Origin: Prevotella sp.
GTDB lineage: Bacteria; Bacteroidota; Bacteroidia; Bacteroidales; Bacteroidaceae
Direction: 5' to 3'
Assembly: GCA_017623335.1 (NCBI GenBank)
Contig: JAGAPI010000045.1
Location: 1 to 10,213 of the forward strand
Length of the DNA stretch: 10,213 nucleotides
Position 1 is the first letter of the stretch. Every line of letters begins with the position of its first letter. The notes beneath the pieces are model-generated. The model ran no database searches. It had not been told where the DNA came from and worked only from the letters and a program-made list of their open reading frames with translations. Positions 7,076 to 10,213 of this stretch are shown here, one piece after another. The translations under genes were made by a program, and so were the position numbers.

Positions 7076-7498
7076 TTAGAATGGTAGGTCGTCCTGACTC
7101 TCCTCCACTGTCGGAGCGGCAGCCTGAGGCTGTGCTGCTGCAGGAGCAACTGGTGGGAACGGACTTGCACCAGCCGGTGGGAATGGAGTTGCACCAGGCA
7201 TCATACCGTCAGCAGCAGGAGCTGCAACATTGCGGTTTACTGCCCAGGCTCGCACATCATTAAACCAACGGCCATTGTACTCATGGCAGTCTATATCGAA
7301 CGACACAGTCATCTCCTCACCCACCTGTATGTTAAAGCTCTGAATCTTGTCCTGTCCAAACACCCTGAAGCAGCATTTCTTAGGATACTGATCGTGTGTT
7401 TCTATTACATAGTCCTGCGACATCCAGCTGTTGCCGGTACGTGCCGACACACCACTTGACGGTGGCAGTACAGCGATAATCTTACCTGTTATTTCCAT
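7076..7498 (-). CDS. DUF3127 protein with SSB-like acidic C-terminal tip
   Basis: A 140-residue protein. Residues 1-90 match my recollection of the Bacteroidota DUF3127 family: MEITGKIIAVLPPSSGVSAR, QDYVIETHDQYPKKCCFRVFG, QVGEEMTVSFDID and the highly characteristic NGRWFNDVRAW (75-85). The fold is expected to be OB-like. Residues 91-130 are a low-complexity Ala/Pro/Gly/Phe linker with repeated PFPP. The last residues are ESQDDLPF, very like the DDDIPF tip by which single-stranded DNA-binding protein recruits repair and replication partners. The modular plan (compact N-terminal domain, disordered linker, acidic-aromatic tip) is that of SSB, but the N-terminal domain is not the classical SSB domain, so I do not assign ssb. 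It is convergent with rpsA and divergent from dnaN. DNA binding and partner recruitment are inference; the molecular function of the family is not established to my knowledge. Confidence 0.9.
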   Translation of the reverse strand: MEITGKIIAVLPPSSGVSARTGNSWMSQDYVIETHDQYPKKCCFRVFGQDKIQSFNIQVGEEMTVSFDIDCHEYNGRWFNDVRAWAVNRNVAAPAADGMMPGATPFPPAGASPFPPVAPAAAQPQAAAPTVEESQDDLPF

Positions 7499-7549
7499 TT
7501 GTTTCTTACTATAAAATGTTGTTATTTTATCAAATCGTTTGCGAAATTA

Positions 7550-7557
7550 CAAAAATA
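7550..7557 (-). promoter_or_regulatory. Possible -7 box for the DUF3127 gene
   Basis: On the minus strand this is TATTTTTG, fitting TAnnTTTG, and it lies about 51 bases before the start codon. No good TTG is found at the expected spacing (around 7577-7580), so the assignment is tentative. Confidence 0.45.
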
Positions 7558-7589
7558 GTTTTAATTATCACCACTTTTCTCGCTTTTTT

Positions 7590-7621
7590 TTTGCTCCAAC
7601 GAGTTTTTTTTTGTATTTTTG
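7590..7621 (+). promoter_or_regulatory. Promoter of dnaN
   Basis: TTTG (7590-7593) and TATTTTTG (7614-7621) are 20 bases apart, matching the Bacteroidetes promoter consensus. The predicted leader is about 40 bases, A-rich, without a clear Shine-Dalgarno sequence. Two T-runs (7584-7592 and 7604-7612) lie within or next to the promoter. Confidence 0.72.
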
Positions 7622-7665
7622 TAGTCAAATACAATTATTAAGGTAAAAAATAAAACTAAATACTT

Positions 7666-8793
7666 ATGAGATTTACATTATCCAGCACAACGCTCAGCAA
7701 GAAGCTGCAAGACCTCTCAAAGGTCATAAACAGCAAAAACTCCATTGCCATACTTGGAGACTTTCTTTTTGTAATCAATGACAACACTCTTCACCTCACC
7801 GCCAGTGACGGCGAGAACGTGTTGAAGACAAGCATGGAAATAGCAGAAAGTGACAGTTCGTTCAGCTTTGCCATTCCAGGCAACTACATCCTTGAAGCAG
7901 TGAAGGGATTCTCAGAACAACCACTTACTTTCGAGCTAAACCAGGATATGACTCTCGCCACTGTTTCATATCTCAATGGTCACTACTCGCTGCCAGTGGA
8001 AAGTGCAGAGGCATGGCCAGAAACTCAGGCACTCAACAACGACAACATCACTGAAATAAGCATACCGAGCGATGTTCTCTCAGAAAACATTGCACGCTCA
8101 ATCTTCGCTGTTGGTCAGGGAGACCTCCGTCCGCAAATGAACGGTCTTTATTTCGACATCACTCCCGACTATCTTGCCATAGTAGCCACAGACGGACACA
8201 AGCTGGTGAGAAACAAGCTTATGACAATAAAGAAGGAGCAGCCCGCATCATTCATACTGCCCAAAAAGCCTGCTGCCCTGTTGCGCAACATGCTTGTACA
8301 GGACGGAGGCGATGCAACAATTAAGTTTGACGACCGCAACGCACTAATAACATTCAACGGTGGAACATTACAGTGCCGCATGATTGAGGGACGCTATCCA
8401 AACTATGCTGCAGTGATACCACAAAACAACGTCAACGTGGCACTCATCGACCGTGCCACTCTACTAAGCGTGCTAAAGCGCATAGTACCTTTTGCAAACA
8501 GCAGCAGCAACCTGATACGTTTCCACTTGGAAAATGGCACATTGCAGCTTGATGCCGAGGACAATGATTTCTCAAAGACTGCCACAGAGCGCATCTCATG
8601 CGAATACAACGGACAACCAATGAACATTGGCTTCAAAGGTGCAACATTCATCGAGGTGCTCAGCAGCTTCAACTGTCAGGAAGTGCAGCTACAGCTCGCA
8701 GATGCAAGCCGTCCGGGACTGGTTATTCCAACCGAGCAGCCTGAGAATCAGGATGTACTGATGCTGCTCATGCCAATGCTGCTCAACGACTAA
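7666..8793 (+). CDS. dnaN: DNA polymerase III beta subunit (sliding clamp)
   Basis: The 375-residue clamp dimerises into a ring around DNA and tethers the replicative polymerase and many repair enzymes. The length and three-domain plan are standard: domain 1 about 1-121, domain 2 about 128-249, domain 3 about 252-375. Recognisable landmarks are GQGDLRPQMNGLYFDI (150-165), ATDGHKLVRNKL (174-185), MIEGRYPNY (239-247) and the C-terminal VLMLLMPMLLND (364-375), whose MPM segment contributes to the partner-binding pocket in known clamps. The start follows an A-rich leader and matches the usual clamp N-terminus (MRFTLSSTTLSKKL). It is divergent from the DUF3127 gene and has its own promoter. An exonuclease gene lies downstream after a 212-base gap with a repeat element and a hairpin, so the two may not share a transcript. 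Confidence 0.97.
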   Translation: MRFTLSSTTLSKKLQDLSKVINSKNSIAILGDFLFVINDNTLHLTASDGENVLKTSMEIAESDSSFSFAIPGNYILEAVKGFSEQPLTFELNQDMTLATVSYLNGHYSLPVESAEAWPETQALNNDNITEISIPSDVLSENIARSIFAVGQGDLRPQMNGLYFDITPDYLAIVATDGHKLVRNKLMTIKKEQPASFILPKKPAALLRNMLVQDGGDATIKFDDRNALITFNGGTLQCRMIEGRYPNYAAVIPQNNVNVALIDRATLLSVLKRIVPFANSSSNLIRFHLENGTLQLDAEDNDFSKTATERISCEYNGQPMNIGFKGATFIEVLSSFNCQEVQLQLADASRPGLVIPTEQPENQDVLMLLMPMLLND

Positions 8794-8803
8794 AAAAAGA
8801 ATA

Positions 8804-9002
8804 AAGAAACGTAAGTTTGACGAAATCAATGAAGAGTGAAGAGTAAAAAATGGAGAGTAAAGAGTGAAAAATAAAGAGTGAAGAAAAATGAATCATTAAT
8901 TAAGAAGGAGTTAAGAATTCTCTTACTCCTTCTTTAAAATTCCTACTTCTCCTACCCCTCTTACTTCTCCTACCCCTCCTACTCTTCCTAAACCCTATAA
9001 AA
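8804..9002 (+). repeat. Strand-asymmetric intergenic repeat element, copy 2
   Basis: It begins 10 bases after the dnaN stop. The 41-bp core (8804-8844) matches 4855-4895 at 38 of 41 positions. A C-free purine-rich stretch follows (8828-8893, repeated AGAGTGAA/AGAGTAAA units), then a hairpin. A G-free stretch of 87 bases (8916-9002) ends the element and contains an 18-bp tandem repeat (8944-8961 and 8962-8979, 17 of 18 identical, partial third copy from 8980). Order and strand bias resemble copy 1, but no TAnnTTTG box is present here. There is no coding capacity. Confidence 0.75.
8902..8936 (+). terminator. Probable terminator after dnaN
   Basis: AAGAAGGAGTTAAGA (8902-8916) pairs with TCTTACTCCTTCTT (8921-8934) with one bulged T and the loop ATTC, a 14-bp stem. 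The U-tail is short (TTT then AAAA), so efficiency is uncertain. It lies 108 bases after the dnaN stop, inside the repeat element. Confidence 0.5.
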
Positions 9003-9005
9003 GAA

Positions 9006-9809
9006 ATGAAATTAAATTTAAAGAAACCGCTCGTGATCTTTGACCTTGAGACAACTGGTCTCGACATGGTCAACGACCGGGTGATACAGATATCTTATAT
9101 TAAAGTGATGCCTAACGGCGAGGAGCTGCGCGGCAATCACATGATAAACCCGCTGAAACAAATACCCAAGGAGGTGGAAGAGCTGACACACATCACCAAC
9201 GACATGGTGAAGGATGCTCCCACATTCAAGCAGATAGCCCAACAGTTGGCACAGCAGTTCGTGGGCAGCGACTTTGCAGGTTTCAACTCCAACCATTTCG
9301 ACATCCCTATGCTCGCCGAGGAATTTCTGCGTGCCGGCATTGACTTCGACTTTTCGAAGAGTAACCTTATTGACGTGCAGACCATCTTCCACAAAATGGA
9401 GCGCCGCAATCTGGCTGCCGCATACAAGTTCTATTGTGGCAGAAAGATGGAGGACGACTTCCAGGCTCACCGTGCCGATGAGGACACCGAGGCTACCTAC
9501 CGCGTTCTGATGGGACAACTCGACATGTACACTGCCGAGCGTCAGGAAGAAGCCGACCGTGTGCTGCAGAACGATGCCAATTTTTTGGGAGAGTTCTCAA
9601 AGCAGAACAACAATGTAGACTTTGCAGGCAGAATAATAATGGAGGACGGAATAGAGAAATTCAACTTCGGCAAATACAAAGGACGTCCGGTAAGTGACAT
9701 ACTGCGTCAGGATCCAGGCTACTTCAACTGGATTATGTGCGGCGATTTCACCAACAATACCAAGCAGGTATTGACCAGAATCCGACTAAGAGAATATCAA
9801 AGAAAATAG
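9006..9809 (+). CDS. DEDDh 3'-5' exonuclease (DnaQ/ExoX-like)
   Basis: A 267-residue exonuclease of the DnaQ superfamily, removing nucleotides from DNA 3' ends by two-metal chemistry. The catalytic set is complete: D13 and E15 in IFDLETTGLD (Exo I), D99 in GFNSNHFDIPML (Exo II), and H155 with D160 in AHRADEDTEATY (Exo III, H-x4-D). Residues 218-262 form a second module, KFNFGKYKGRPVSDIL then DPGYFNWIMCGDF and TRIRLRE, like the C-terminal domain of ExoX-type nucleases. It could be a proofreading (epsilon-like) subunit or a stand-alone repair nuclease; the ExoX-like tail and position after dnaN do not settle this, so I give no symbol. The start is preceded by an A-rich stretch. The gene ends four bases before coaBC, which suggests co-transcription. 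No TAnnTTTG promoter is visible just upstream. Confidence 0.93.
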   Translation: MKLNLKKPLVIFDLETTGLDMVNDRVIQISYIKVMPNGEELRGNHMINPLKQIPKEVEELTHITNDMVKDAPTFKQIAQQLAQQFVGSDFAGFNSNHFDIPMLAEEFLRAGIDFDFSKSNLIDVQTIFHKMERRNLAAAYKFYCGRKMEDDFQAHRADEDTEATYRVLMGQLDMYTAERQEEADRVLQNDANFLGEFSKQNNNVDFAGRIIMEDGIEKFNFGKYKGRPVSDILRQDPGYFNWIMCGDFTNNTKQVLTRIRLREYQRK

Positions 9810-9813
9810 GAAA

Positions 9814-10213
9814 ATGTTGAAAGGCAAGAAGATAGTGCTCGGCATCACCGGCAGCATTGCTGCCTATAAGGCGTGCTACATCATACGTGAGCTGGTTAGA
9901 CGCGGTGCTGAGGTACAGGTGGTAATCACTCCGGCAGGTAAGGAGTTCATCACTCCCATCACTCTGTCGGCACTTACGCAAAAGCCCGTGATAAGCGAAT
10001 TTTTCTCACAGCGCGACGGCACGTGGCACAGCCATGTGGCATTGGGCTTGTGGGCTGACGCTATGCTCGTTGCACCATGTACTGCCGCCACGATAGGAAA
10101 GATGGCAGGAGGAGTGGCGGACAACATGCTCATAACCACCTACCTGTCGATGAAGGCACCTGTGTTCATTGCTCCGGCAATGGACCTCGACATGTATGCC
10201 CATCCTTCCACGC
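9814..10213 (+). CDS. coaBC: CoaBC, phosphopantothenoylcysteine synthase/decarboxylase, 3'-truncated
   Basis: The first 133 codons, running off the window edge, of the bifunctional coenzyme A enzyme. Only the N-terminal flavin-dependent decarboxylase (CoaC) part is visible; the CoaB ligase domain should follow. Landmarks: KIVLGITGSIAAYKA (6-20, flavin-binding start), VVITPAGKEFI (36-46), the catalytic His in SHVALGLWAD (H74), LVAPCTAATIGKMAGG (85-100), ADNML (102-106), and APAMDLDMY (120-128). The last is the substrate-recognition motif usually written PxMNxxMW; here Asn is replaced by Asp (D124). I recall this Asp form in other Bacteroidota CoaBC proteins, so it is probably lineage-typical rather than a defect. 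The ATG lies four bases after the exonuclease stop, implying one transcript. The cysteine-free catalytic loop of CoaC lies beyond or near the edge and cannot be judged. Confidence 0.94.
   Translation, partial: MLKGKKIVLGITGSIAAYKACYIIRELVRRGAEVQVVITPAGKEFITPITLSALTQKPVISEFFSQRDGTWHSHVALGLWADAMLVAPCTAATIGKMAGGVADNMLITTYLSMKAPVFIAPAMDLDMYAHPST

Noticed and set aside
7076..7498. Calling the minus-strand gene ssb.
   Set aside because: The acidic tip is SSB-like, but the N-terminal domain matches DUF3127 (NGRWFNDVRAW), not the classical SSB domain.

Overview
The window reads as ordinary chromosomal DNA from a member of the Bacteroidales, most likely Prevotella or a close relative. The evidence is the style of the TonB-dependent receptor and small barrel protein, a DUF3127 protein (a family typical of Bacteroidota), Bacteroidetes-type promoters (TAnnTTTG with an upstream TTG), A-rich leaders without a clear Shine-Dalgarno sequence, and the gene run dnaN - exonuclease - coaBC. 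The assignment is by pattern recognition; no search was run.

Layout. Positions 2-2173 hold the 3' part of a TonB-dependent outer-membrane receptor gene. It ends in a strong terminator whose T-rich tail overlaps the promoter of a small outer-membrane beta-barrel protein (2304-2969). A SulP-family anion transporter with a C-terminal STAS domain follows (3116-4834), behind a leader with a nested inverted repeat. Next is a 200-base intergenic repeat element that supplies the last three codons and stop of the transporter, a long imperfect hairpin and the promoter of rpsA. rpsA (5035-6807) encodes a six-domain ribosomal protein S1. Between rpsA and the convergent DUF3127 gene (7076-7498, minus strand) lie an rpsA terminator, a 22-bp tandem repeat array and a symmetric terminator that can serve both strands. 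A divergent promoter region separates the DUF3127 gene from dnaN (7666-8793, sliding clamp). A second intergenic repeat element, sharing a 41-bp core with the first, follows dnaN. The window closes with a DEDDh 3'-5' exonuclease (9006-9809) and, four bases later, the start of coaBC (9814 to the edge).

How the genes work together. Three genes concern the cell envelope and uptake (receptor, barrel protein, anion transporter). The rest is housekeeping: translation (S1), replication and repair (clamp, exonuclease, and a DUF3127 OB-fold-like protein with an SSB-like acidic tip) and coenzyme A synthesis (CoaBC). I see no defence system, prophage, integrase, transposase, CRISPR array, tRNA or rRNA. 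No gap between genes exceeds 300 bases. The most distinctive material is intergenic: the strand-asymmetric repeat elements at 4810-4967 and 8804-9002, and the 22-bp array at 6885-6992. The best protein-level observation is the DUF3127 protein ending in an SSB-like tip.
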